Source of the DNA: JACNJF01 sp050288105
GTDB lineage: Bacteria > Pseudomonadota > Gammaproteobacteria > GCA-001735895
Direction of reading: 5' to 3'
Length of the DNA: 64,000 nucleotides
Assembly: GCA_050288105.1 (NCBI GenBank)
Contig: JBNKDE010000015.1
Location: 41,096 to 105,095 of the forward strand
Below, one piece after another: positions 27,410 to 37,550 of the stretch. The notes under the pieces are model-generated. The model worked only from the letters and a program-made list of their open reading frames with translations, was not told where the DNA came from and made no database searches. The stretch's first letter is position 1. Every line of letters starts with the position of its first letter. The position numbers and the translations under genes were made by a program.

Positions 27410-29083
27410 ATGAATATACAGGTCAGCGAACTCATCGTCAGGTTTCTCGAAAACCTGGGCATAGACACCATCTTTGGTATGCCAGGTGCGCATATATTGC
27501 CGGTATACGATCATCTTTATCGTTCTAAAATCAGGAGTGTGCTGGTTAAGCATGAGCAGGGCGCCGCTTTTATGGCAGGTGGTTATGCGCGTGCTACTGG
27601 TGGTATTGGAGCCTGTATCACAACCGCCGGGCCGGGTGCGAGCAATTTGGTGACCGGTATCGCTAATGCTTATGCCGATAAACAACCGGTGATTGCGATT
27701 ACCGGTGAAGCGCCGACCCATATCTTCGGCAAAGGTGGATTACAGGAAAGTTCAGGCGAGGGGGGAAGTGTCGACCAGACCGCGCTGTTTTCCGGTGTCA
27801 CGCGTTACCATAAGTTGATCGAGCGTACTGATTATCTGGCCAATGTATTAAACCAGGCTGCCAGGCAGTTAATGGCGGAAACACCGGGCCCGGTGGTACT
27901 AAGTATCCCGTTTAATGTGCAGAAAGAGCTGGTAGATGCCAGTTTGCTGGAGCAGCTACCCAGCCTGTCCCGTCCGCCCAAGAGGCATATTTCTCAATGT
28001 GATGTAGAGAAAAGCGTTGACCTGATCAAACAGGCTCAATTTCCTGTGATGGTTGTTGGCTATGGTTGTCTACAGTCGGAGGATGCCCGGCATGCATTAA
28101 AAAGCCTGAGCGAGAATTTAAATATTCCGGTGACCACCAGCCTTAAAGGAAAAGGTGCCATAGATGAACGCTCACCGCTATCGCTGGGAAGCCTGGGTGT
28201 GACCTCCGGTGGTTACGCTCTGCAGTATATCAAGCAAAAAGCGGATCTAATCATCCTGCTGGGTGCAGGATTTAATGAACGTACCAGCTATGTCTGGAAT
28301 ACTGATCTTACGGTTGATCGAAAAATTATACAGGTCGACCAGAGTGCGCAGCAGCTTGAAAAAGTGATCAGGGCAGATCTCGCAGTACAGTCTGATTTAA
28401 ATGCCTATCTACATGCGCTGGATAAAAGCTGCCGGGCCAATACTGTACAGGCAAAGGCATTGCCAGATCTAAAGCTTTTTAGAAAACAGATCGATGAACA
28501 GGCAAAAGTAGACGCTAGTGAAATTTTTGATGACAAGTTTGACCTGGTTAAGACCTTTTACGCGCTGCTGGATAATAGCTTTCCAGAAGGTCTGGTTATG
28601 TTTGATGACAATATTATTTTTGCGCAAAATTTTTATCGGGTGACTGATAAAGACCAGTTTTTTCCGAATACAGGCGTATCCTCTCTGGGGCACTCTATAC
28701 CTGCAGCTATAGGTGCAGGTTTTAAGGTAGACAGGCCTCTGTTTGCGATCATCGGAGATGGTGGGTTCCAGATGTGTGGTATGGAGATAATGACCGCAGT
28801 CAATTATGGTATCTCCCTTAATATCATTCTGTTCAACAATCAAACGTTGGGCCTCATTCGCAAGAATCAGCATCAACAGTATGATCATCGTTTTCTCAAT
28901 TGTGATTTTGAAAATCCGGATTTTGGATTACTGGCACAATCTTTTGGTATTAATTACTTTAGAATTGAAACGGTGCAGGATTGTGAGGACAGCTTTCAGC
29001 AGGTAAATTTTAATCAGGGCATTAACCTGATTGAACTGATCATAGAACGCGATGCCTATCCAAACTATTCATCGCGTCGATAA
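27410..29083 (+). CDS. ThDP-dependent enzyme, acetolactate-synthase-like
   Basis: 557-residue thiamine-diphosphate enzyme with the three-domain layout of the acetolactate synthase/pyruvate oxidase group. The ThDP-activating glutamate is E49 in KHEQGAAF. The central domain (~190-330) contains GSLGVTSGGYALQYIK. The ThDP-binding motif runs from GDGGFQMCGME (~449) to FNNQ (~474). No regulatory IlvH/IlvN subunit gene is adjacent, and the next gene is glycosyltransferase-like. Branched-chain amino-acid synthesis is therefore unlikely; carboligation or decarboxylation of another 2-oxo acid is plausible. The reaction is not determined. It overlaps the next gene by 32 bases. Confidence 0.85.
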   Translation: MNIQVSELIVRFLENLGIDTIFGMPGAHILPVYDHLYRSKIRSVLVKHEQGAAFMAGGYARATGGIGACITTAGPGASNLVTGIANAYADKQPVIAITGEAPTHIFGKGGLQESSGEGGSVDQTALFSGVTRYHKLIERTDYLANVLNQAARQLMAETPGPVVLSIPFNVQKELVDASLLEQLPSLSRPPKRHISQCDVEKSVDLIKQAQFPVMVVGYGCLQSEDARHALKSLSENLNIPVTTSLKGKGAIDERSPLSLGSLGVTSGGYALQYIKQKADLIILLGAGFNERTSYVWNTDLTVDRKIIQVDQSAQQLEKVIRADLAVQSDLNAYLHALDKSCRANTVQAKALPDLKLFRKQIDEQAKVDASEIFDDKFDLVKTFYALLDNSFPEGLVMFDDNIIFAQNFYRVTDKDQFFPNTGVSSLGHSIPAAIGAGFKVDRPLFAIIGDGGFQMCGMEIMTAVNYGISLNIILFNNQTLGLIRKNQHQQYDHRFLNCDFENPDFGLLAQSFGINYFRIETVQDCEDSFQQVNFNQGINLIELIIERDAYPNYSSRR

Positions 29084-30917
29084 ATCCGTGTCAGCGATAG
29101 AAATTCGCCGTCTCACCGAGTATCTTAGCGAGTTTGCTACTGGCAATTCAAGGCTTGAATTAATCCGTGACCAGGTTCAGAAAATCAGGCTCGATGCAAT
29201 AGACTCTATACCGACACTGATTGCGCTGTATGACGAAGTTTACCCTGAACTGGAATATCAGCTTTGGTCCGCACAAGGTTTTGATCAGTTGCTGGATACT
29301 TACCAGTCGCTGTTTCGCGAACAGGAAACGCTGATCCAGATGACAGCTGAAGATAATCGCTACGATTTTATCATTGGCATCCCGATTGCTGACCGCCCCG
29401 AGCATCTGCGTTGCTGTCTGGAAAGTATTTACCAGCTCTGCCTCCTTTATTCCTATGGCGGCAGGCGTGGGGCACATTTCGCTAAAGTTCAGGTAGTGGT
29501 GGCAGAAGATAGCCGAGAAGCGCGATATATTCAGCAGGATATAGTGCTGTGTGAACACTATAGCAGCAAGGGATTGCGAGTCGTTCATTTTGCACAGGAT
29601 GAACAATATCAAATGCTACAGGCGATCCCTGAACAACAGCGCCAGCATCTAGCCTCTATACTGACGGCTCAGGGTAAAAAAGATTTTTCGCGCAAGGGGC
29701 AGGCAGCTATGCGTAACCTGAGTTATCTGAAAATGCTACAGCTGGCAAGGGATCCGCAGCGCACGCTGTTTTTTCCGGTGGATAGTGACCAGACGTTTCA
29801 GGTGAATGTCGTCACGGATCAGGGTGAACGAGTGCTTCCTGCACTGAATTACTTTTACGCAATCAATCGAATCTTTCAGCAAACTGATACCACGATGCTC
29901 ACGGGTAAACTGGTGGGTGATCCTCCAGTATCTCCAGCCGTGATGACAGCAAATTTTATACTGGATGTTACGCGTTTTATCGACCGCTTAAGTGAACTTG
30001 ATCCGCAGCATGAGTGTGCGTTTCACCAGCTTGATTTTTCGCTGGGACATGATGCGGCATATCATGATATGTCAGCATTATTTGGATTTAATAATCGAGA
30101 GGAGGGCTATGACTACCCCTGTCCATTGACTACCGAACATACGAACCTTCAATGCATGAATGAGTTTAGCGCACAGCTCAGTTACTTCTTTTCAGGTCAA
30201 CACCCGACTCGAAAAACACACTTCAAATTTGAAGCCCCGCTATTGCAGCTTGCGCCAGCGCGCACGATCTATCCAGGTAACTATATCGTTAATTTTGATG
30301 GGCTTAAGTATGTGATCCCGTTTGGTCACCTGCGATTAAGAATGTCAGGGCCCACCGCCGGTCGCCTGGTACAGGCAGAACTCGGTGACAGGTTTGCGAC
30401 GGTTAATCTGCCCATGCTACACACCCGCACCCAGCCAGGAGATGAAGAGAATTTTCGTCCAGGCGTGGAATCAGTTGCGGATCAGATTGATTTGTCCGAT
30501 GAGTTTGAACGCCAGTTTTTTGGCGACCTGATGCTATTTAGTGTTGCTGAGCTGGTCTCTGAAACTGACCTGAGAAGCAATCCAGATCGCTCGATAGTCG
30601 AACACACCCTGCAGCGGGTTCAGCGGGATTTGCTCGAGCAGTATCAGCAAAAACATGCGGAAGTCCTGCGACGTGTCGATGCCCTGGAGGGTAAGCTGAC
30701 TGATAACAGTCAATGGTGGCATCAAGATCCGAGTGCTTCTGAGGCTATACAATCACTAGAGCAGTTCTGTCGCAACGTCAGGTTTAACTTTGGCACCGAA
30801 TCGAAAGCCTATCGCCTGATTCATTCGCAACAGCATCGGGAGCAGCGCAGCCGACAAATAGCGGAGGCTCTGATGCAATATCCGCAGGCGCGTGATGCCT
30901 GGGATAGTCTGTTCTGA
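29052..30917 (+). CDS. Glycosyltransferase-like (GT-A/GT2) protein with C-terminal extension
   Basis: 621-residue soluble protein. Residues ~100-330 resemble a family-2 GT-A glycosyltransferase: FIIGIPIADRPEHLRCCLES nucleotide-binding strand, VVVAEDS, and FFPVDSDQTF with a DXD-like DSD motif (~245). About 100 N-terminal residues and a long C-terminal region with a coiled-coil-like stretch (~520-610) are unassigned. It overlaps the ThDP gene by 32 bases; a GTG at 29088 is an alternative start, though neither has a clear ribosome-binding site. The tight coupling implies a shared pathway, perhaps making and transferring an unusual glycan or small-molecule component. This is inference. Confidence 0.7.
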   Translation: MPIQTIHRVDKSVSAIEIRRLTEYLSEFATGNSRLELIRDQVQKIRLDAIDSIPTLIALYDEVYPELEYQLWSAQGFDQLLDTYQSLFREQETLIQMTAEDNRYDFIIGIPIADRPEHLRCCLESIYQLCLLYSYGGRRGAHFAKVQVVVAEDSREARYIQQDIVLCEHYSSKGLRVVHFAQDEQYQMLQAIPEQQRQHLASILTAQGKKDFSRKGQAAMRNLSYLKMLQLARDPQRTLFFPVDSDQTFQVNVVTDQGERVLPALNYFYAINRIFQQTDTTMLTGKLVGDPPVSPAVMTANFILDVTRFIDRLSELDPQHECAFHQLDFSLGHDAAYHDMSALFGFNNREEGYDYPCPLTTEHTNLQCMNEFSAQLSYFFSGQHPTRKTHFKFEAPLLQLAPARTIYPGNYIVNFDGLKYVIPFGHLRLRMSGPTAGRLVQAELGDRFATVNLPMLHTRTQPGDEENFRPGVESVADQIDLSDEFERQFFGDLMLFSVAELVSETDLRSNPDRSIVEHTLQRVQRDLLEQYQQKHAEVLRRVDALEGKLTDNSQWWHQDPSASEAIQSLEQFCRNVRFNFGTESKAYRLIHSQQHREQRSRQIAEALMQYPQARDAWDSLF

Positions 30918-30931
30918 TTATTCAGTGCCAG

Positions 30932-31552
30932 TTAGCACTGGTGTTTTGCCAGAAAGTCTTCGATGCTGAGACTACGAAAATCTTCCAGATGCTGTTTCAG
31001 GTCAGCATGACTCCAGTGCCACCACTGCAACTCTAATAGACGCGCTATGGTGGAGTCATTAAAGCGCTTGCGCATCGGTCTGGCGGGTACACCGCTGACG
31101 ATGGTAAAAGGTTCAACCGAGCGGGTGACTACAGCGCCAGACCCTACCACTGCACCATTCCCTATTTTCACCCCGCCCTGGATAATTGCACCATGGCCAA
31201 TCCAGACATCATGGCCTATATTGACTCTCAACTCTCGACGTTGCTGGAAAAAATTCTCATCCTGATTACCTAGCTCGAAATCATCGCTGCGATAAGTGAA
31301 ATGATGTAATGCCGGTTTCTGTAATGGGTGCTGGCCTGGGTTAATACGGGTATGTGCGGCTATGGAACAAAACTTACCAATATCACTGTAGATAATTTCA
31401 GAATCATTCACTACATAACTGTAGTCATCAAAGGTTGTTTCGACAACGTGGCTGCGCGCACCCACCTCGGTCCAGGCTCCAAAACTGCAGTCCTGTACAA
31501 ATGCATCTGGATGAATAAATGCACCATCTGCAGAAAGGTTTTTTTTGCTCAT
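30932..31552 (-). CDS. Hexapeptide-repeat acyltransferase (phosphonate-associated type)
   Basis: 206-residue left-handed beta-helix protein. The central SDIGKFCSIAAHTRINPGQH and YRSDDFELG segments, then DVWIGHGAIIQGGVKIGNGA and a SGVPARPMRKRF end, match the hexapeptide transferases found in phosphonate operons (TIGR03308-type). Family members are CoA-dependent acetyltransferases of the xenobiotic-acetyltransferase style. No phn genes are in the window. It is convergent with the glycosyltransferase-like gene (14-base gap), so co-function is possible but not co-transcription. Confidence 0.82.
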   Translation of the reverse strand: MSKKNLSADGAFIHPDAFVQDCSFGAWTEVGARSHVVETTFDDYSYVVNDSEIIYSDIGKFCSIAAHTRINPGQHPLQKPALHHFTYRSDDFELGNQDENFFQQRRELRVNIGHDVWIGHGAIIQGGVKIGNGAVVGSGAVVTRSVEPFTIVSGVPARPMRKRFNDSTIARLLELQWWHWSHADLKQHLEDFRSLSIEDFLAKHQC

Positions 31553-31818
31553 TTAGGAAATTCACTGAATAGGGACAGGCTATATTGACAACGGAATATT
31601 TCGAGATTTTTACAAAGTGCAGAATATTTACGGTACCCCGTTCGAAAAAATGGTGATTTGAGCGTTGAAGCCGAAAAAATGACGAATTTCGTTACGCTGG
31701 TATTGATTGGTATCAATAGTTTAATCATTTTCGCCTTGTAAAAATTTTGCTGTGTAGAATAATCATCTAGCCAGACAATAATGTATGGATCTAAAAATTC
31801 TTACCATGGAGTATAGTT

Positions 31819-32325
31819 ATGAAGAAGTTGCTATTTGGTCTTATCGTTTTAATCTTCCCACTCAGCGTATTTGCCAGTAATACCGGAGGCTATTATGCGC
31901 TGGGCGGTGGCATGTTAAGCTTTGATGACAGTGTAGACACCATTGAACCAAAACAGATTGTGGCCAGGGTCGGTTATGATTTTAATGAGTTTATTGGTTT
32001 AGGTTTTGAAGGGTCATTCTCGCTGATTACCGATGAGCTGCAAGGTGTTGATTTTGATGTGTTTACCTCTTTCATCTACCTGAAGCTCGGTGTGCCTCTC
32101 GGTGATTCAGCTCGCATTTATGCGATGTTTGGGTCAACAAACGTGGAGTTAACAGGTACCTATAATGATTATTCTGTCAGCACGGATGACGATGACACTG
32201 GAACCGGCTTTGGGATGGAGTTCAATCTGGATCAGGGTGCATTCTTTATAGACTATATTAAATACTATGAAGATAACGGCGTTGACGTTGGATCGGTGAA
32301 TATAGGGTATACCGCGCATTTTTAG
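31819..32325 (+). CDS. Small outer-membrane beta-barrel protein
   Basis: 168-residue exported protein: signal peptide MKKLLFGLIVLIFPLSVFAS, then about eight amphipathic beta strands and a C-terminal phenylalanine (IGYTAHF). This resembles the porin-like OMP_b-brl family. Acidic external loops (STDDDDTG) are visible. GGAG precedes the ATG at good spacing. It stands alone; no function can be assigned beyond outer-membrane location. Confidence 0.78.
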   Translation: MKKLLFGLIVLIFPLSVFASNTGGYYALGGGMLSFDDSVDTIEPKQIVARVGYDFNEFIGLGFEGSFSLITDELQGVDFDVFTSFIYLKLGVPLGDSARIYAMFGSTNVELTGTYNDYSVSTDDDDTGTGFGMEFNLDQGAFFIDYIKYYEDNGVDVGSVNIGYTAHF

Positions 32326-32816
32326 CCAAAGTCGCTCAGCCTGGGACTGGCGTTTTGTGGTGCAGGGACGCACCAGCGTTATTAATCACTTTTAACTGAT
32401 TGAAAATGGGGAAACAGAAAATCCCACATTTCAGTTACTTACACTGAACAACCGTGAATGAATTTTTAAAGGCTTTCCTGAAAATCGTGCTTGTTCAGTA
32501 ACTCCCCTAAATGTCACCTGTACAGCAGGAGCCTCATAACCTAAAGCCGTGTGCTTGTCGTAACTAGCATGCTTTTATAATAGATGTTAAATCCCTGATC
32601 CTATCCTATGGTGGGTGTTTCCAGCGTCCGTGTTTTTTTGGAATAGATAGTAAAAACAAATCTCTTATCTAACAGCTTAAGAATACGCAGGCATGAATTC
32701 AGCGCGTTTAAACCTTTGTAATGACAAACTTTTGACTGATTACATCCCGGATCGTTTGGTCTAAACTCTATAAAATCAGCTGTGTAAGCCACACCGCGCC
32801 AGGCGAGGGAAGAAAA
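32326..32816. other. 491-bp gap before the hybrid kinase gene
   Basis: No gene is seen. An imperfect GGTGC/GCACC hairpin (around 32358-32374) follows the outer-membrane gene but lacks a T-run. A TTCAGT/ACTGAA hairpin lies at 32430-32448. GAGGGA (32805-32810) is the ribosome-binding site of the next gene. Confidence 0.35.
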
Positions 32817-35800
32817 TTGTTGGATCTACAGCAAGAACATAATTTCCATATGTCTTCAGGAAAATTTAGCCTGAATTTCGGACAGATGCTGATTGTTCTA
32901 CTCGCAGTGTTTTTTATTGGCCTGTCCACTTATGGCATCACAAAGTCTATTGAAAAAAACTATCGAACTGCACTCACGATTGAATTACAGACTGTATTAA
33001 AGGGTGTTATTCAGTCTATCCATATATGGGGCCAGGGGCAACGACTATGGCTGGAAACACTCGCCAATCATGGGCATGTGGCAGAATCAGCCCGTGAGTT
33101 GCTTACATTACCTCGTGAACAAAAGGAATTATTGGCGTCGCCAGCGCAGGAAGAACTCCGCAAAGAACTGGGGTCCTTTGTGGAGCCAGGAATTTACGAA
33201 GGCTATTTCATCATTGCTGAGGATGGTATCAGTCTCGCCTCATCGCGAGATGTCAATATTGGTACGCCGAATCTACTGAATCGATATCCAGAACTACTAG
33301 CTTCGGTCTGGGAAGGTCAGACACGTCTGGCCCCGATTCAGAGCTCGGATGTGCCTTTGCAGCAACTGCGTAGTGCGCCGGATGTGGGCAACGAGACCAT
33401 GCTGATGGCAACTCCGCTCAAAGATAAAGCCGGGAAGATTATTGCGATACTGGCGGTACGTATCAATCCTTATAACACGCTGTTCCCGATTATGGAGAAT
33501 GCTCGACTCGGCGAAACAGGAGATAGTTATGTGTTCGATCGGCAGGGAACCTTACTCAGCCTGAGCCGACACAATGAAGAACTGATCCGAATAGGTTTGT
33601 TAAAGCCCTGGCAAACTAGCGCTGCCAATATACGCCTGCTCGATCCGGGTATCGATTTAACAGAAACCAGGCAAGAGAAGTTGTTACCGGATGAGTGGCC
33701 GTTAACGCGCATGGCCGCCAGCGCCACCCAGGGGGAAAGTGGCATAGACCTGGATGGCTATCGGGATTTTCGGGGCGCACCGGTGGTCGGGGCCTGGAGT
33801 TGGGATAAGGAGCTGGATTTCGGTTTTGCCGTAGAACAACAGGTATCTGAATCTTATGGCCTTTTTTATTTTGTACGCCTGGCGACAGTGATAGGGGCGA
33901 CAATGTCTTCCATTATCCTGATAGTTCTGATTATGGTTTTTGCTTATGGCAGGCGCAAGATCGACAGTGTACAGAATCGATTGCAGTCCATCGTAGAGAC
34001 AGCTAATGACGGCATCGTGGTGATAGACCAGATGGGTAATATGGGTAGTGTTAATCCTGCGATGCAAAGGATATTTGGTTACCAGGCCGAGTTGTTAATC
34101 GGTAACAATATCAATATGTTGATGCCAAAACCGCTTCATAGACATCACAGTCATCTGCTACAGGCGCTTGAATCGAATGATGATAAGGTGTTTGGAAAAA
34201 CTATCGAGATTGCTGGATTAAGAGCTAGTGGTGAAACCTTCCCGCTTGAACTGACGATTAATCGAATTCTATTGGACAGCAGACTGTACTATTCTGGCGT
34301 ACTCAGGGATATCAGCGAACGCAAGCTGGCGGCAAAGGAGCTTGAACAGGAACGAGATTTTACACGCGAAGTGCTGGATTCGCTGCAGGCGCATATCGCG
34401 GTGCTGGATCACAACGGGGAGATAGTACTTACCAACCAGGCCTGGCGCTCATATTCTGAGCGTAATCACCCTGAGGCCCACCTGGATGATGATTCCTTTG
34501 ACCCCCAGATTAACCAGCAATTACCGCTGCTGTGTTCAGATGAATCCATCGAAGCGATCCAGGGTCTGCTAGAGATGTTACATGGCGGAATCAACAGTTA
34601 TGAATTGAAATATCCCTGCGAAACCTCCACAGAACGGCACTGGTTTGATATGCATGCCTATCGCTTCCAGCATCGAGGCAAATCGGCAATTGTGGTTTCT
34701 CATACCGATATAACGCGTCAGATGCAATATGAACTGGAATTGAAGTCGGTCAACGAGCAGTTGCGCATCTCTTCATTGGTGGCAGAAAATACCGATAACG
34801 CAGCCATTATCACGGATGTGGATGGAATCATCCAATGGGTTAATCGAGGTTTTACCCACATCACAGGTTACGAGTTTGATGAGGTCCTGGGGCGTAAACC
34901 AGGAGACGTGCTACAGGGGCCGGAAACAGATATGGAAATGGTAAATCGTATCAGTGAAGCGCTACTTGCTGGAAATAGGATTGAAGGAGAAATTCTGAAT
35001 TACCGTAAGAACAGGTCAAAATTCTGGCTGCATTTTGAAATCACCCCGGTTTATGATGATCAGCAAAATCTGGTGCAGTTTGTGGCGCTGGAACAGGATA
35101 TCTCAGAAGAGAAGCGTTTGATTGCCGATATCAAGCGTGAAAAGGAAGCCGCAGAGCAGGCCAATATGGTGCTCAGTATGACACAGCAGGCGTTGGATAG
35201 AACTGGAATAGGGGAGTTCTGGATCGCTGCTACTGATGGACGTGTACTGAGCGCCAATGACCATGCCTGTCGTTATCTGGGATACAACAAGGATGAGATA
35301 TTACATTTACGGGTTCCTGATTTTGATCCGAATTTTTCCGATACTGAATTCCAGAAACTGACAGCCCCTATTCTTGAAAAAGGCTGGGGGCGCATAGAGA
35401 CAACCCACCTTACCCGGGAAGGAAAGCATATACCTGTTGAGATCACCATTGTCTATTTGCTAGACCCACCTTTTGGTGAGCCTATGTCAATATGCTTTTC
35501 AGTTGATATCAGTGAACGCAAAAAGGCAGAGCGGGCAATTATTCAGGCCAGGGAGGCGGCAATAGAGGCGAATCGGGCCAAGTCAACCTTCCTCGCTACC
35601 ATGAGTCATGAGATTCGTACACCGCTGTATGGTGTGGTAGGTACCGTTGATATGCTGGCGCATACCAGACTGGATAGCGCGCAAAAAGATTTGGTGAATA
35701 CTGCAAGGGATTCTTCGGTGCTGCTGCAGGGCATTATTGATGACATACTCGACTTTTCAAAAATTGAGGCCGGTCGTCTGGAACTCGAGCAAATACCGGT

Positions 35801-37529
35801 ATCCATAGAGAAACTGGTCGAAACGCTGGGTGAAAATCTGCAGCATCTGGCGGCCAAAAATGATGTTGAATTACTGGTCTACAGCGATCCGAATATACCC
35901 AAAGTGAAGGGTGATCCGATTCGCCTGCGCCAGATCCTCTACAACCTGGCAGGAAACGCTATTAAGTTCAGTAGTGATCTTACGCAAAGAAAAGGTCGGG
36001 TGATCATTAGCGTGACACTACAGGAGAAAAAGCAGGGTAAGGTCGATATATGCCTGCAGGTGAAGGACAATGGTATCGGTATGAATAGCGAGGTACAGCA
36101 ACGGCTGTTCCAGGCATTTGTTCAAGGTGAGGAAGAAACCACACGTCGTTTTGGAGGTACCGGGCTGGGGTTGGTCATCACCGAACGCCTGGTGTCCATG
36201 ATGGAGGGGGATATCAATGTGGAAAGCGTGCAGGGTGAGGGCTCCACCTTTACGGTTTATATCACGCTAGATCAGATTTCTGACGCTGCGGAAAATGCGG
36301 GGTCGGATTTGCATGGGCTCAAGGTTGTACTGGCGCATGGGCACGAAGAAATCGCCAGTATGCTGACCAGCTACCTGCAACATGCTGGTGCCAGTGTTAT
36401 ATCGGCAGCGCATGATAGGGTGATTGAAGCCTGTCGAAGCGCCTGTCAAGGAAGCCAGGACCCGATTATAGTGATTGATACCCTGGGAGAACAAGGTTTG
36501 GACAGAGTCATTCGCGATGAAATGCTGAGGGAATTCAAGGATATTGATCTGAGATTTGTTGTGGTGGAACGGGGAGCACGCCGTTTTGCACGTTCCCATG
36601 ATGGGAACAGCCTGGTTGTGGATTTGAATGCGATGCGCCGGGTCACGTTCCTGAATGCTGTGGCTGCTGCGGCAGGCCGTGAATCGCCGATACAGGAAAT
36701 CGAAGCCTTACCCGAAATGGTTACCGACAAGATTCTGACGATCGAACAGGCACGTGAACAGGGGCGCCTGATACTGTTAGCCGATGATAATAAAACCAAC
36801 AGAAAACTGATTGGTCAGCAGTTGCAGATGATTGGATATTGCGCCGATATGGCGGAGGATGGTAGTGAAGCGCTGGAAATGTGGAGGCAGGGAAGTTATG
36901 ACATGTTGATGACTGATTGTCATATGCCGGTGATGGATGGCTATCAGCTGACAGAAACTATACGCCATGAAGAAGGCGAAGGCGTACACATACCTATCGT
37001 CGCGATTACTGCCGATGCCCTGAAAGGTACAGCGCAAAAATGTAGAACAGCAGGTATGGACGACTACGTGACCAAACCCATACAGCTGCATCAGTTGCAG
37101 GAATTAATGGAAAAATGGTTACACCTGGCTAAACAGAAACAGGAGAAAACGCAGCGGCAACCCTTAAACGTGACAAAACAGGCCGTTAAAGACGTGGTGG
37201 ATCCGCTGGTATTGGGCGGATTACTGGGTGCTCAGGAAAAAACCATGCTGGCCGAATATTTTATTGACTTTATTGAGACCAGTGAACCGACTGTGGGTGA
37301 GATTCGCCTGGCGGTAGATCAGAATGATCTGCCAGAACTGGCTAGACTGGCGCATAAATTGAAGTCATCAGCACGTGCGGTGGGTGCCAATACCCTGGCG
37401 GATCTGTGCCTGGTACTGGAAAAAGCGGGCAAAGAAGAAGATACTGGTATAGTTATTGAGCAGATAGATGTGTTTTTCCAGGCCTTTGAGCAGGTGAAAG
37501 CATGGATTTTTCAATATACACAAACCTGA
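32817..37529 (+). CDS. Hybrid sensor histidine kinase: dCache, four PAS, HisKA, HATPase, two REC, HPt
   Basis: 1570-residue membrane hybrid kinase. A helix at ~22-42, a periplasmic dCache-like sensor (~45-350) and a second helix (~355-378) precede four PAS modules (~385-505, 520-640, 655-775, 790-905). HisKA carries MSHEIRTP (H931). The HATPase shows N, G1 and G2 boxes (NAIKFSS, DNGIGM, GGTGLGL). The first REC-like domain (~1165-1290) lacks a clear acidic pocket and looks degenerate. The second REC has ADDN and phospho-acceptor D1367 in MTDCHMP. The HPt carries H1513 in LAHKLKSSA. This is BvgS/EvgS-style phosphorelay architecture. The start is TTG with GAGGGA upstream; ATG 32850 is an alternative. 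Confidence 0.9.
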   Translation: MLDLQQEHNFHMSSGKFSLNFGQMLIVLLAVFFIGLSTYGITKSIEKNYRTALTIELQTVLKGVIQSIHIWGQGQRLWLETLANHGHVAESARELLTLPREQKELLASPAQEELRKELGSFVEPGIYEGYFIIAEDGISLASSRDVNIGTPNLLNRYPELLASVWEGQTRLAPIQSSDVPLQQLRSAPDVGNETMLMATPLKDKAGKIIAILAVRINPYNTLFPIMENARLGETGDSYVFDRQGTLLSLSRHNEELIRIGLLKPWQTSAANIRLLDPGIDLTETRQEKLLPDEWPLTRMAASATQGESGIDLDGYRDFRGAPVVGAWSWDKELDFGFAVEQQVSESYGLFYFVRLATVIGATMSSIILIVLIMVFAYGRRKIDSVQNRLQSIVETANDGIVVIDQMGNMGSVNPAMQRIFGYQAELLIGNNINMLMPKPLHRHHSHLLQALESNDDKVFGKTIEIAGLRASGETFPLELTINRILLDSRLYYSGVLRDISERKLAAKELEQERDFTREVLDSLQAHIAVLDHNGEIVLTNQAWRSYSERNHPEAHLDDDSFDPQINQQLPLLCSDESIEAIQGLLEMLHGGINSYELKYPCETSTERHWFDMHAYRFQHRGKSAIVVSHTDITRQMQYELELKSVNEQLRISSLVAENTDNAAIITDVDGIIQWVNRGFTHITGYEFDEVLGRKPGDVLQGPETDMEMVNRISEALLAGNRIEGEILNYRKNRSKFWLHFEITPVYDDQQNLVQFVALEQDISEEKRLIADIKREKEAAEQANMVLSMTQQALDRTGIGEFWIAATDGRVLSANDHACRYLGYNKDEILHLRVPDFDPNFSDTEFQKLTAPILEKGWGRIETTHLTREGKHIPVEITIVYLLDPPFGEPMSICFSVDISERKKAERAIIQAREAAIEANRAKSTFLATMSHEIRTPLYGVVGTVDMLAHTRLDSAQKDLVNTARDSSVLLQGIIDDILDFSKIEAGRLELEQIPVSIEKLVETLGENLQHLAAKNDVELLVYSDPNIPKVKGDPIRLRQILYNLAGNAIKFSSDLTQRKGRVIISVTLQEKKQGKVDICLQVKDNGIGMNSEVQQRLFQAFVQGEEETTRRFGGTGLGLVITERLVSMMEGDINVESVQGEGSTFTVYITLDQISDAAENAGSDLHGLKVVLAHGHEEIASMLTSYLQHAGASVISAAHDRVIEACRSACQGSQDPIIVIDTLGEQGLDRVIRDEMLREFKDIDLRFVVVERGARRFARSHDGNSLVVDLNAMRRVTFLNAVAAAAGRESPIQEIEALPEMVTDKILTIEQAREQGRLILLADDNKTNRKLIGQQLQMIGYCADMAEDGSEALEMWRQGSYDMLMTDCHMPVMDGYQLTETIRHEEGEGVHIPIVAITADALKGTAQKCRTAGMDDYVTKPIQLHQLQELMEKWLHLAKQKQEKTQRQPLNVTKQAVKDVVDPLVLGGLLGAQEKTMLAEYFIDFIETSEPTVGEIRLAVDQNDLPELARLAHKLKSSARAVGANTLADLCLVLEKAGKEEDTGIVIEQIDVFFQAFEQVKAWIFQYTQT

Positions 37530-37550
37530 AAATTCGGGAAGTGGTTGGCG

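Noticed and set aside
27410..29083. Annotation as acetolactate synthase large subunit IlvB
   Set aside because: No regulatory subunit or other ilv gene is adjacent and the gene is coupled to a glycosyltransferase-like gene; only family-level naming is justified.
34880..34930. Possible LOV photosensor in the third PAS domain of the hybrid kinase
   Set aside because: The segment GRKPGDVLQGPETD resembles the LOV motif but lacks the flavin-bonding cysteine.
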